NCBI GenBank assembly: GCA_028724885.1
Contig: JAQYTJ010000028.1
Location: 1-64,000, forward strand
DNA from: Bacteroidales bacterium
GTDB lineage: Bacteria; Bacteroidota; Bacteroidia; Bacteroidales; UBA932
DNA: 64,000 nucleotides
Direction: 5' to 3'
Positions 1 to 7,289 of this stretch are shown piece by piece. The position numbers and the translations under genes were made by a program. Each line of letters starts with the position of its first letter. The stretch's first letter is position 1. The notes beneath the pieces were generated by a model. The model searched no databases and was not told the DNA's origin. It saw only the letters and a list, made by a program, of their open reading frames with translations.

Positions 1-133
1 TGGACTTGTAGATGCAGTCCTTCTTCTCTACAGGTTCTTCATTCGCTTTCACAAAATCGAACCAGTCAAGGATGCCATTGGGCAGGATGAAGCTCGCAAG
101 GAACTCAAACTTTGCAGATGTGTTGTCTTCCAT
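1..133 (-). mobile_element. Partial ISAon1-type transposase N-terminal protein
   Basis: The 5' end of a minus-strand gene runs off the left edge. The ATG is at 133 and 44 codons are visible. The peptide begins MEDNTSAKFEFLASF and then carries ILPNGILDWFD followed by an acidic stretch. An LP-x-G-[IL]-LD-[WY]-FD block near the start is typical of the small N-terminal ORF of ISAon1-family elements in Bacteroidota, which lies upstream of the DDE transposase ORF. The family call rests on remembered motif similarity, and the rest of the element is outside the window. No terminal inverted repeat could be identified to the right, so the IS boundary is not defined. Confidence 0.5.
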
Positions 134-387
134 ACTTCAAAGGTAAGGTCTTTTGATACACAAACCTACCTTCAAGTATATGTTTATGTCACATTATGCC
201 ACGGAAGTTTGCAAGTGTCCCTAAATATCTAATCATAAACACAATAATAAAATATGACGTCAATACCTGTTTTAAATTAAACAATAATATAATATACAAT
301 ATCCAAGTTATATCAAAAGAATACCATTGATTTATAAAGGAAATTTGCTAAATTCGCCTCCGCAAACCTTAGCGCAGAAAACAATTC
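134..387. other. AT-rich intergenic region
   Basis: This spacer lies between the divergent IS fragment and the lipoprotein gene. It is strongly AT-rich from about 215 to 350, as expected for promoter DNA. No perfect TAnnTTTG element, RNA gene or long repeat was recognised. Confidence 0.4.
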
Positions 388-423
388 ATGAAATCTAAGG
401 CTTGCCAAATAAAAAAACATGAT

Positions 424-1236
424 ATGAAAAAGACATTTGTTTATGCGGTCGCTCTAGCGATGACCATCTTCTCAATATACTCTTGCAGCAATATCGAGAT
501 CACTACTTTCGGAGACTGCTACAAGGAGACGGCCAAAGCCTCCGAAAACTGCTATGTGTCCGTTGCCGACACCATCCAATATTACGAAAAATTCGGCAAG
601 AAAGCCGTCATGGACAAGCTTAACGACGAAATAGTGAAGTTCTGCTTCGGGGAGCAATTCGTCGGCAAGACGGTCGAGGAAAGCCACAAGGCGCTGTCCG
701 ACTCGCTCAGGAGCGACTGGAACACGAATGCCATCTCCCTGATAAATTCAGATGCCTTCAGCGAGGAGAACGCATTCTTTTACATCTACGAATTCATGAA
801 CGTGGGATCGTTCGATACCCGTTTCAAAGATTTGCAGTCTTACAAAGTGTTCAAATATTCCTTCATGGGAGGAGCTCATGGCTTTGGCGCAAAATATTAC
901 ATGGTTCTTGACACGAAATCCGGGGCAAGGGTGCATGAAAATGAGATGTTCAAAGAAGGCTACAAGGCTCCTGTGAGCGAACTGATTTACAATGCACTGC
1001 TGAAGAATTATCCGGACATGAAGGAAGAGTTCGAGACATTCAACGATTTTTCCGGGGTGAAGGATAAAGAGGACAACCCGTACATCAACGGCAACTGCAA
1101 AGTCTCGGATGCCGGGATATCCTGGAATTTCGCTCCTTACGAGATAGCCTCGTACGCTGCCGGCGACTTCGAAGTCACAATCCCATGGAATGACCTCAAG
1201 CCATACTTAAGCGACTCGATCTCCAAAAACATCTGA
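424..1236 (+). CDS. DUF3298/RsiV-like domain lipoprotein
   Basis: Predicted lipoprotein of 270 residues. The ATG at 424 is preferred over the in-frame ATG at 388 because it places MKKTFVYAVALAM at the start of a signal peptide with lipobox IYSC (Cys21). The C-terminal half shows the features of the DUF3298 (RsiV-like) family: a GGAHG motif followed by a strand reading YYMVLD, then the late segment FAPYEIASYAAG followed by an IPW strand and a PYL end. In this family an N-terminal DUF4163/PdaC-like part usually precedes DUF3298, and the length here allows it. The protein probably sits in the periplasm or outer membrane. Its role is unknown; relatives include anti-sigma factor RsiV and deacetylase-associated domains. 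It appears monocistronic. Confidence 0.7.
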   Translation: MKKTFVYAVALAMTIFSIYSCSNIEITTFGDCYKETAKASENCYVSVADTIQYYEKFGKKAVMDKLNDEIVKFCFGEQFVGKTVEESHKALSDSLRSDWNTNAISLINSDAFSEENAFFYIYEFMNVGSFDTRFKDLQSYKVFKYSFMGGAHGFGAKYYMVLDTKSGARVHENEMFKEGYKAPVSELIYNALLKNYPDMKEEFETFNDFSGVKDKEDNPYINGNCKVSDAGISWNFAPYEIASYAAGDFEVTIPWNDLKPYLSDSISKNI

Positions 1237-1370
1237 CACACACGGTCTGTATCCCAGCGCACCATGGTTTTGCCATTTCGCAAGCCGGTTTCGTAACCAT
1301 AGCTTAAGGCAGGATCAATGGGACAAGTGACTCGCATCACGAACTTGATTCAGTATCTATTAGGGCAACG

Positions 1371-1418
1371 AAAAAAGGTGACCTCACAGTTCATTAAACT
1401 ATTGTGATAGTCACCTTT
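1371..1418 (-). terminator. Intrinsic terminator of tRNA-Leu
   Basis: On the minus strand a 9-bp stem (1410-1418 with 1374-1382) encloses a second TCACA/TGTGA pairing and runs into a T tract (1371-1376). It starts 8 bases after the 3' end of the tRNA-Leu gene, so it should end that transcript. Confidence 0.65.
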
Positions 1419-1425
1419 AGAATAG

Positions 1426-1508
1426 TGCGGTAGGTGAGACTCGAACTCACACAGGCTAACGCCCACTACCCCCTCAAAGTAGCGTGTATACCATTTCACC
1501 ACTACCGC
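1426..1508 (-). tRNA. tRNA-Leu (GAG)
   Basis: Class II tRNA of 83 nt. The acceptor stem GCGGTAG/CTACCGC is perfect with discriminator A. The anticodon stem CTACT/GGTAG holds loop TTGAGGG with anticodon GAG. A long variable arm and the T-loop GTTCGAGTC follow. CCA is not encoded. The gene stands alone and is followed by a terminator hairpin. Confidence 0.95.
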
Positions 1509-1589
1509 AATTCGGAAAAGCGAATGCAAAGGTAACTGAATATTCTTAATTAGCAAAACTTTTCCGTGGAAAAAGTTCAGGGAAAATTC

Positions 1590-1619
1590 TTGCCGATACG
1601 GAATTTATGCCTAACTTTG
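1590..1619 (+). promoter_or_regulatory. Promoter of rpsP-rimM
   Basis: A -33 TTG (1590-1592) lies 19 bases before a perfect -7 element TAACTTTG (1612-1619), the Bacteroidota housekeeping promoter form. It implies a 5' untranslated region of about 90 nt before rpsP. That leader contains a small hairpin, GCTCTCA/TGGGAGC at 1661-1679. Confidence 0.7.
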
Positions 1620-1716
1620 CAATCTCTTAGGATCGGAATACTTTCACCGACAAGAGAAAGGCTCTCACGAGCTGGGAGCGACAGGTTAATTATTAATTGT
1701 TAAAAACAGATTCACA

Positions 1717-2289
1717 ATGGCTGTTAAAATCAGACTTCAGCGCTACGGTAAGAAGAATTTTGCATTCTTCCACATTGTCGTGGCAGACACTCGCGCACCT
1801 CGCGACGGACGTTACATCGAACAACTCGGAACTTACAACCCGAACACAAATCCGGCAACCATCACTCTCGATTCCGAGAAAGCATTGAACTGGCTTAAGG
1901 TTGGAGCACAGCTTACGCTCGTATCTCGCAGGCTACTTTCTTACGAGGGAGTTCTCCTGAGATTCCATCTTCAGAAAGGCGTAGACAAAGGCGCTCTGAC
2001 TCAAGAGCAGGCCGACCAGAAATGGAATGCCTGGAAAGCTCAGAGGGATGCTAAGATAGAGGCAAAGAAGGCGGGCATCGCACAAAGCAAGCAGACCAAG
2101 GCTAAAGCTGCCATTGACGCAGAAAAGAAAGTCAACGCAGAAAGGGCTGAGGCTCTCGCAAAGAAAGCCGAGGAGCTTGCGGAAAAAGAGCGCAAGGCTG
2201 CCGAGGAAGCTGCCGCCGCTAAGGCCGCCGCAGAGGCTGCTGAGGCACCTGCTGCTGAAAGCGCGCCAGAAGCTAAGCCAGAGGCTTAA
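1717..2289 (+). CDS. rpsP: 30S ribosomal protein S16
   Basis: S16 is a component of the small ribosomal subunit needed for 30S assembly. The first roughly 100 residues are the conserved S16 fold, starting MAVKIRLQRYGKKNFAFF and including GRYIEQLGTYNP. The 190-residue length is about twice that of the Escherichia coli protein. The extra C-terminal part, from about residue 108, is rich in Ala, Lys and Glu and likely helical, an extension seen in Bacteroidota S16. The gene starts about 100 bases after a clear promoter, and rimM follows 3 bases after its stop codon, so the two are cotranscribed. Confidence 0.97.
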   Translation: MAVKIRLQRYGKKNFAFFHIVVADTRAPRDGRYIEQLGTYNPNTNPATITLDSEKALNWLKVGAQLTLVSRRLLSYEGVLLRFHLQKGVDKGALTQEQADQKWNAWKAQRDAKIEAKKAGIAQSKQTKAKAAIDAEKKVNAERAEALAKKAEELAEKERKAAEEAAAAKAAAEAAEAPAAESAPEAKPEA

Positions 2290-2292
2290 ACG

Positions 2293-2829
2293 ATGTCCGA
2301 GGCAAGAGCAGATCTTCTGTGCGTTGCCAGGGTGTTGAAATCCAACGGAACCAATGGCGAAGTCATCATGGGCTTTCGCGAATATGCTCCAGAGGAAATA
2401 AATCTAGAGGAACCGCTGTACATCTATTTTGATGGGCTTGCGGTTCCTTTTTTCATTGAATCTTTCTCGGCAAAGGGCAGCCGAGCTGCCGTCAGGCTCA
2501 CTAGCGTAAAGTGCCTAGCCGATGCTGAAGAGCTGAAAGGGAGGGAGGCTTTCGTCAAAAAAGATACGATAAATGAATATGACGACGGCGAGGATGTGCT
2601 GTCTCCGAACGACCTCATTGGCTGGACTGTGCTGAACGAGAATGGGGAAATGATTGGGGCGGTCTCTGGCTGGGAAGATATTCCGGGGAATACGTGTCTT
2701 TACATCCGACTGGGAAATGGCGCGGAATCAATGATTCCTTTCAACGATGCTCTCATCGTCCAGATTGATGAGGATAACAAAAAAATAGCCCTCCGTATTC
2801 CAGAAGGGCTAATATATTCGCACATATAA
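2293..2829 (+). CDS. rimM: Ribosome maturation factor RimM
   Basis: RimM is an assembly factor for the 30S head that binds S19 and acts in 16S rRNA processing. The protein has 178 residues. The N-terminal RimM barrel includes the segment LKSNGTNGEVIMGF, where the family usually reads G-x-x-G-E-V. The C-terminal PRC-barrel part includes DLIGWTVLNENG and ends with the typical IPEGL. The rpsP-rimM pairing is conserved in bacteria and supports the call. The last 50 bases of the gene also encode, on the opposite strand, the terminator of the convergent DUF975 gene. Confidence 0.93.
   Translation: MSEARADLLCVARVLKSNGTNGEVIMGFREYAPEEINLEEPLYIYFDGLAVPFFIESFSAKGSRAAVRLTSVKCLADAEELKGREAFVKKDTINEYDDGEDVLSPNDLIGWTVLNENGEMIGAVSGWEDIPGNTCLYIRLGNGAESMIPFNDALIVQIDEDNKKIALRIPEGLIYSHI
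2779..2811 (-). terminator. Terminator of the DUF975 gene, inside rimM
   Basis: On the minus strand TAGCCCT (2805-2811) and AGGGCTA (2786-2792) form a 7-bp stem with a 12-nt loop, followed by seven T (2779-2785). It lies just downstream of the minus-strand DUF975 gene and inside the 3' end of rimM. Confidence 0.7.
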
Positions 2830-2843
2830 CAAAGAAAGAGCCG

Positions 2844-3614
2844 TTATTTTGGCATGTAATCTTCTGGGTTCTCCGAAGCCTTAGGGGCTTCAGGGGAAGG
2901 TGTGGTGGAAACTGGAGCCGCAGGAGCATATTCGGAAGCAGCCTTTTCCGCATTCCTACGCATCAGGTAGTCATGCTTCACATCCTGATAGAATGCATGC
3001 TGACAGGCCTGGGCGTAAGGGAAGAACCACAGGAGGCCTATTCCCAGAGTCAGAATCGAAAGCAGGAACCAGCCTATCAGACTAAGATAAAGATAGAACA
3101 AATCGTACTTCCGCCCTTTCATCATCGCCATGCTCAGCTCAATGGACTTGTTCACGGAAAGCTCCGGATAATCCTCCAGAACATAGTACGTCATGGCGTA
3201 TGACAATGCTTTTATTATGCCTGGCACGATGAGCAGCAGTGACCATAGAAAAGTGTAGATAAATCTAAGCAGGGCAGCCCATACGTGACGCCAGTAATTG
3301 CTAAAACCAATCCGGAACATATTCCCGACCACTCTTCCGTCGCCACTCTTACTCATCACTTTAATAGAAATGACGTACCCCAGCTGGAGCGGATAGATGA
3401 AGAATATGCAGAGAATCCAGATAATAGGCGTGAGACGATTCTGGGCGGCGGTAATAGCTTCAAGATCCGTAGGATCCTTGAGGATTATAGCGTAAATAGG
3501 CGTTACCACTGCATAAGAAATCAGAAGAAGAATGAGAATTCCAAGGACGGACTGAGCCCAATTCCCTTTCAGAGAGGTCAGAGCCTCGTTTTTGTATTGT
3601 ACGTTTTCTTTCAT
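2844..3614 (-). CDS. DUF975 family integral membrane protein
   Basis: Predicted inner-membrane protein of 256 residues. After a short soluble start (MKENVQYKNEALTSLKGNW) there are about five hydrophobic segments. The DUF975 hallmarks are the KG.W... opening, the central RFIYTFLWSLLLIVPGIIKALSYAMTYY-type segment and the phrase ELSMAMMKGRKYDLFYL before the last membrane pair. The tail from about residue 225 is polar and rich in Pro and Ala. Function of the family is unknown. The gene converges on rimM with only 14 bases between the stops. Confidence 0.8.
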   Translation of the reverse strand: MKENVQYKNEALTSLKGNWAQSVLGILILLLISYAVVTPIYAIILKDPTDLEAITAAQNRLTPIIWILCIFFIYPLQLGYVISIKVMSKSGDGRVVGNMFRIGFSNYWRHVWAALLRFIYTFLWSLLLIVPGIIKALSYAMTYYVLEDYPELSVNKSIELSMAMMKGRKYDLFYLYLSLIGWFLLSILTLGIGLLWFFPYAQACQHAFYQDVKHDYLMRRNAEKAASEYAPAAPVSTTPSPEAPKASENPEDYMPK

Positions 3615-3643
3615 ATTTGGTTAATGATTAGTTAAGCATTATA

Positions 3644-4381
3644 TTAATATTCAATATGCACGCTAGCTGTCAGGTTGTCAAGGCAGAAACTACGAGGGAA
3701 ATCTGTCCTGTTCGTCTCAACGGTGAATTTCAATGCATCAACGTTTCCAAGCGAGCTAAGATCCACTTCAGTCCATTTAGTTATGACGGTCCTCTTCATG
3801 CTGTCATTCCGAACCAGATCGACGCTCACGGAACTTCCTGCTGCTTTATTCAAATATCCAGTGATGGTGACAGTAAGGTAATCGCCATCCTGCAAAGGTT
3901 TGTCTTCTATTGCTTTAATGGTCTTGCTAACATTATCTATGTAGAGGCCTTTCATGGAGCAAGTTCCTACATCATAGCCGCTCAAGTATATCTGCCAGTC
4001 ATATTCCTGGTTCGCAGGATAAAAGAATACGGCAAAAACTTTCGAATCAAAAGCTCCTGCGCCAGGTCCTGCGGAAGAATAATCCGAAATGCCTGTCTTT
4101 TCTGTGTTCAGAGAATCCTTTTTCATAGATAGGCAGAATCCGCCATTGAAAATGGAATTCTTTTCATCGTAATTGGAATTAAGGCAGGAATACTCATCCG
4201 TCAGAATCTGCTTTGCGAATCGCAGGCTGTCCTTGAAATATTGAGCGACCACCTGATCACTGTAAGCATAGCCGTCAAAATTCCCAATAAGAGTGTAATC
4301 AGATTTCGAGACCCCTGAACCCAAGCAGGATGTCGCAAAGATAGCTGCAGAAGCAAGCATGATAAAAGCTGAGTTTTTCAT
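3644..4381 (-). CDS. DUF4465 domain lipoprotein
   Basis: Predicted lipoprotein of 245 residues. The start at 4381 (MKNSAFIMLASAAIFATSC) is chosen because it gives a normal signal peptide with lipobox ATSC; an in-frame upstream start would add 11 residues. The body fits DUF4465: a jelly-roll-like region with FAVFFYPANQEYDWQIYLSGYD in the middle, a D-G-D-Y-L-x-V-T-I-T-G strand, and a C-terminal DALKFTVETNR...SFCLDNL block. DUF4465 proteins of Bacteroidota are surface or periplasmic and some are linked to metal or vitamin B12 uptake, but no TonB receptor adjoins here. The function is therefore open. Confidence 0.7.
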   Translation of the reverse strand: MKNSAFIMLASAAIFATSCLGSGVSKSDYTLIGNFDGYAYSDQVVAQYFKDSLRFAKQILTDEYSCLNSNYDEKNSIFNGGFCLSMKKDSLNTEKTGISDYSSAGPGAGAFDSKVFAVFFYPANQEYDWQIYLSGYDVGTCSMKGLYIDNVSKTIKAIEDKPLQDGDYLTVTITGYLNKAAGSSVSVDLVRNDSMKRTVITKWTEVDLSSLGNVDALKFTVETNRTDFPRSFCLDNLTASVHIEY

Positions 4382-4470
4382 TACCAATTCTTTTAATATG
4401 TACAAAAATAACAAAAATACTTATTTTAAATCCCCAACTTTAAAATACTTGCATCATATCCATGAATGTT

Positions 4471-5811
4471 TCATCTCGCTGATGGAGCATCTAATTTGTA
4501 TTCTGGATGCTTCCCGGAAGAAATAGCAAACCCGACCGAAAGCAGGAAAGAAACGATGCAGACACCAACGAACATAAGTTCCACTTTCACAGGACCAGTT
4601 TCCATAGCAGATGACTCCAAGATACTGCCAGCGGACATTTTAAAGAACATGAGTCCAAGGTTCTGAACCCAATATATTAATGAATATGCTGTACCCAGCA
4701 CCTTGTCTGGCACTATCTTAGGTACGCTAGGCCACATGGCGGCAGGCACCAGCGAATAGCCGAAGCCAAGAAATACCATGCTCAGATAGCCGAAAAGCGG
4801 CCTCCCGGCAGGGGCGAAGGCAAGGAGCAAGTGTGCGACGAAAGCCAGAATGGCTCCAAGAACCATCCACCTAGTGCCTTTCCCCGCCTTATCCACCATT
4901 ATCCCGAAAACCGGGGCGAAAATGACGGTGGCGAAAGGCAGCATGGAGACCATCCAGCTGGCAGCCTCAACTGGAACCTCAAACCGCGGAATAAGGATGG
5001 CACTTGCGAATTTCTTGAACGAGACAATGCTGCTGTAGAAAAACACGCACAGCAATGCTATCATTATGAATTCTTTGTTCTTTAGGAGCTTTAGCACGTC
5101 CCTGAAAGAGAATTTGTCTTCCTGCGCAGTGTCCACGCAATCGCAAAGCCGCACTGCCTGCCTGTCGAAACGAGCGTCCATCGCCACGAAAATAGCCCAA
5201 AGCACTATCCCCGTGAACATCAGCATCAGCCCTAGGAACGCAGGCCTTGCAGTCTCCGACAATGAATATATCTCCCCAGGGGATTTCGTCGCCACCAGGC
5301 GAGGGGAAACGATCAAGGCAAATGCCGTTCCGAGCCTGGCTATGGCAAGCTGCAAGCCCATGGCAAACGCCATATTCCCATGCCTGAACCATTTAGCTAT
5401 GGAGCGAGTAACGGCGACCCCGGCAATCTCGCTGCCAAGTCCGAAAATCATGCAGCCGACGTAGGCTGCCGTCAAGGAAACCTTCGACGGCAGCCCGGAA
5501 GTTATAGCCCATGTGACCAAGGCAGCGCCTCCGACCATCAGGCCGACGAAGATTGATCCAGTAATGCGGACTCCCCACTTGTCGAGGAGCATGCCGCATA
5601 TTACCAGCCCGCCGAATATGCATAGAACCGAATAGCCACTGGCATAAAGACCATAATTAGCTGAATTCCAGCCTAATTCAAGACATTCGGGATGTTCAAA
5701 AAGATGCGACAGAGTAGAGAACATGTCGTCGAAGTAGTACGATGCGAACATCGGCACTACAAGGCACGCCAACGCCAGCCAGCACAAAATCCTCCCCTCC
5801 CTCTGCGCCAT
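4471..5811 (-). CDS. MFS transporter, MFSD1-like (second of pair)
   Basis: Inner-membrane major facilitator of 446 residues with about 12 hydrophobic segments. It resembles MFSD1-type transporters: the late signature SLVPAAMWPSVPKIV followed by LGTAYSLIYWVQNLGLM matches the ALWP...GTAYG...QNLG pattern of that group, and the A-loop reads GMLLDKWGVRITG. MFSD1 in animals exports dipeptides from lysosomes, so transport of a small peptide or related solute is an inference, not shown. Its start lies 2 bases after the stop of the paralogous gene upstream on the same strand, so the two are cotranscribed. Confidence 0.75.
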   Translation of the reverse strand: MAQREGRILCWLALACLVVPMFASYYFDDMFSTLSHLFEHPECLELGWNSANYGLYASGYSVLCIFGGLVICGMLLDKWGVRITGSIFVGLMVGGAALVTWAITSGLPSKVSLTAAYVGCMIFGLGSEIAGVAVTRSIAKWFRHGNMAFAMGLQLAIARLGTAFALIVSPRLVATKSPGEIYSLSETARPAFLGLMLMFTGIVLWAIFVAMDARFDRQAVRLCDCVDTAQEDKFSFRDVLKLLKNKEFIMIALLCVFFYSSIVSFKKFASAILIPRFEVPVEAASWMVSMLPFATVIFAPVFGIMVDKAGKGTRWMVLGAILAFVAHLLLAFAPAGRPLFGYLSMVFLGFGYSLVPAAMWPSVPKIVPDKVLGTAYSLIYWVQNLGLMFFKMSAGSILESSAMETGPVKVELMFVGVCIVSFLLSVGFAISSGKHPEYKLDAPSAR

Positions 5812-5813
5812 AA

Positions 5814-7211
5814 TTATTTCTGAATATTCGGAAGCTCAAGCCCGTAGCTCTTAGCCTTATCTTCCTTCTTAAGGAATATGCCTAGGATTAAAGCAAGAAC
5901 ACCAAAACTTGAGAATACAAGCATTGGCACGAAATAACTGCCTGTAGAGGCTCTCAGATACCCGATGAGCATAGGGACGAAGCAAAGCCCAACGTTCTGA
6001 ACCCAGAAGATAAGGCAATATGACGACCCAAGTATCTTCTCGTCAATAATTTTAGGCACGCTCGGCCACATGGCCGCAGGGACGAGGGAGAAGCTGACCC
6101 CAAGAACCACTATCAGCATCATCGCTAACCATTTGTGAGGATAAACCGGCAGGATGAAAGCGAAGCTCAGATGGCACGCTATCATGATTATCGCCCCCCA
6201 CATCATCATGGAAGCGCCCTTTCCGACCCTGTCCAAGAATATTCCGAGAACCGGAGTCATGCACATAGCCAGAATCGGGAAAAAGCTGAACATTTTTGAA
6301 GCGGCTGCCGCATCTATGCTCAAAGTTTCCTGCAGGTAATTCGGAGCATACCTCTGGAATGGGAATATGGCAGAATAATACAGTACGCACAGAAGGGCAA
6401 TCAGCCAGAACATCTTGCTTTTAAAGATAGTTCCAAGGTCGCTGATGTGAAATTCGTCTTCCGGGTCTTTCTCGTAAGTGGCCTTGCCGGCAGCAACTAA
6501 CTGCTTGTCGAGCTTGGAATCCATGACGTTGAACACCAAGAAATTAATCAGACCTATTATCAGTAGGCAGGAGCAGAAAAGCACCGAAGCTACAACGGTG
6601 TCGCCAGAGTCGATTATTCCATCGGCATTGCCGAACTTGTCTGCGAGCATAGGAGAGATCCACATCACAGCAAAAACTCCAAGCCTTGCTATGGCCATCT
6701 CCAAGCCCATGGCGAGAGCCATCTCTTTACCTTTGAACCACTTGGCGATGGCCTTGGAAACGGTCGTTCCAGCCATCTCGCAGCCACAGCCGAATATCAT
6801 GAAGCCAAGGGCGGCCATCTTAGCACTCCCTGGCATTGCCACCCACCAGGTGTTCAGCCAGTTGCAGAAGCCGGTCGTCTGGAACCAGTCGCTCACGCCA
6901 ACATATTTGATCAGGGCGCCAGCAACCATGAGGGAAGCGGAAAGCGTTCCAGTGAACCTGACTCCCATCTTGTCCAAGATGATGCCGGCTATTATCAGGA
7001 AACCACAGACATTCAAGATGTATTCACCTGCAGCATACGTCCCGAAAACGCCGCTGTCCCATCCACGCTGGGATTCGACGAGCGACTTCAGAGGCGAGAG
7101 CACATCCACGAACATGTACCCGAAAAACATCATCAGCGCAATCAGGATAAGCGCTGCCCACCTGGCTGCAGGATAGTCATTGAGAAATTGTCTAACTTTT
7201 TCTGCCATCAT
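5814..7211 (-). CDS. MFS transporter, MFSD1-like (first of pair)
   Basis: Inner-membrane major facilitator of 465 residues, a paralogue of the downstream gene. Shared blocks are IILDKMGVRFTG in the first half, MALAMGLEMAIARLG in the middle, and SLVPAAMWPSVPKII...GSSYCLIFWVQNVGL near the end. Central cytoplasmic loop residues (about 230-265) are charged (KATYEKDPEDEFHISDLG). The ATG at 7211 is preceded in frame by other possible starts only a codon away. The gene is divergent from dxs with a 78-base gap, so the intergenic DNA should hold both promoters. The substrate is unknown. Confidence 0.75.
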   Translation of the reverse strand: MMAEKVRQFLNDYPAARWAALILIALMMFFGYMFVDVLSPLKSLVESQRGWDSGVFGTYAAGEYILNVCGFLIIAGIILDKMGVRFTGTLSASLMVAGALIKYVGVSDWFQTTGFCNWLNTWWVAMPGSAKMAALGFMIFGCGCEMAGTTVSKAIAKWFKGKEMALAMGLEMAIARLGVFAVMWISPMLADKFGNADGIIDSGDTVVASVLFCSCLLIIGLINFLVFNVMDSKLDKQLVAAGKATYEKDPEDEFHISDLGTIFKSKMFWLIALLCVLYYSAIFPFQRYAPNYLQETLSIDAAAASKMFSFFPILAMCMTPVLGIFLDRVGKGASMMMWGAIIMIACHLSFAFILPVYPHKWLAMMLIVVLGVSFSLVPAAMWPSVPKIIDEKILGSSYCLIFWVQNVGLCFVPMLIGYLRASTGSYFVPMLVFSSFGVLALILGIFLKKEDKAKSYGLELPNIQK

Positions 7212-7276
7212 ATCAAGTATTATTTGTTCCTAATAGAAATGAAGCATAAAGTTAAAAAAAAGTCGGAATAATATCG

Positions 7277-7284
7277 TAATTTTG
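7277..7284 (+). promoter_or_regulatory. -7 element of dxs promoter
   Basis: TAATTTTG matches TAnnTTTG exactly and ends 5 bases before the dxs ATG. No TTG was found at the usual -33 distance. If used, the dxs mRNA would have almost no 5' leader. Confidence 0.4.
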
Positions 7285-7289
7285 CATTC

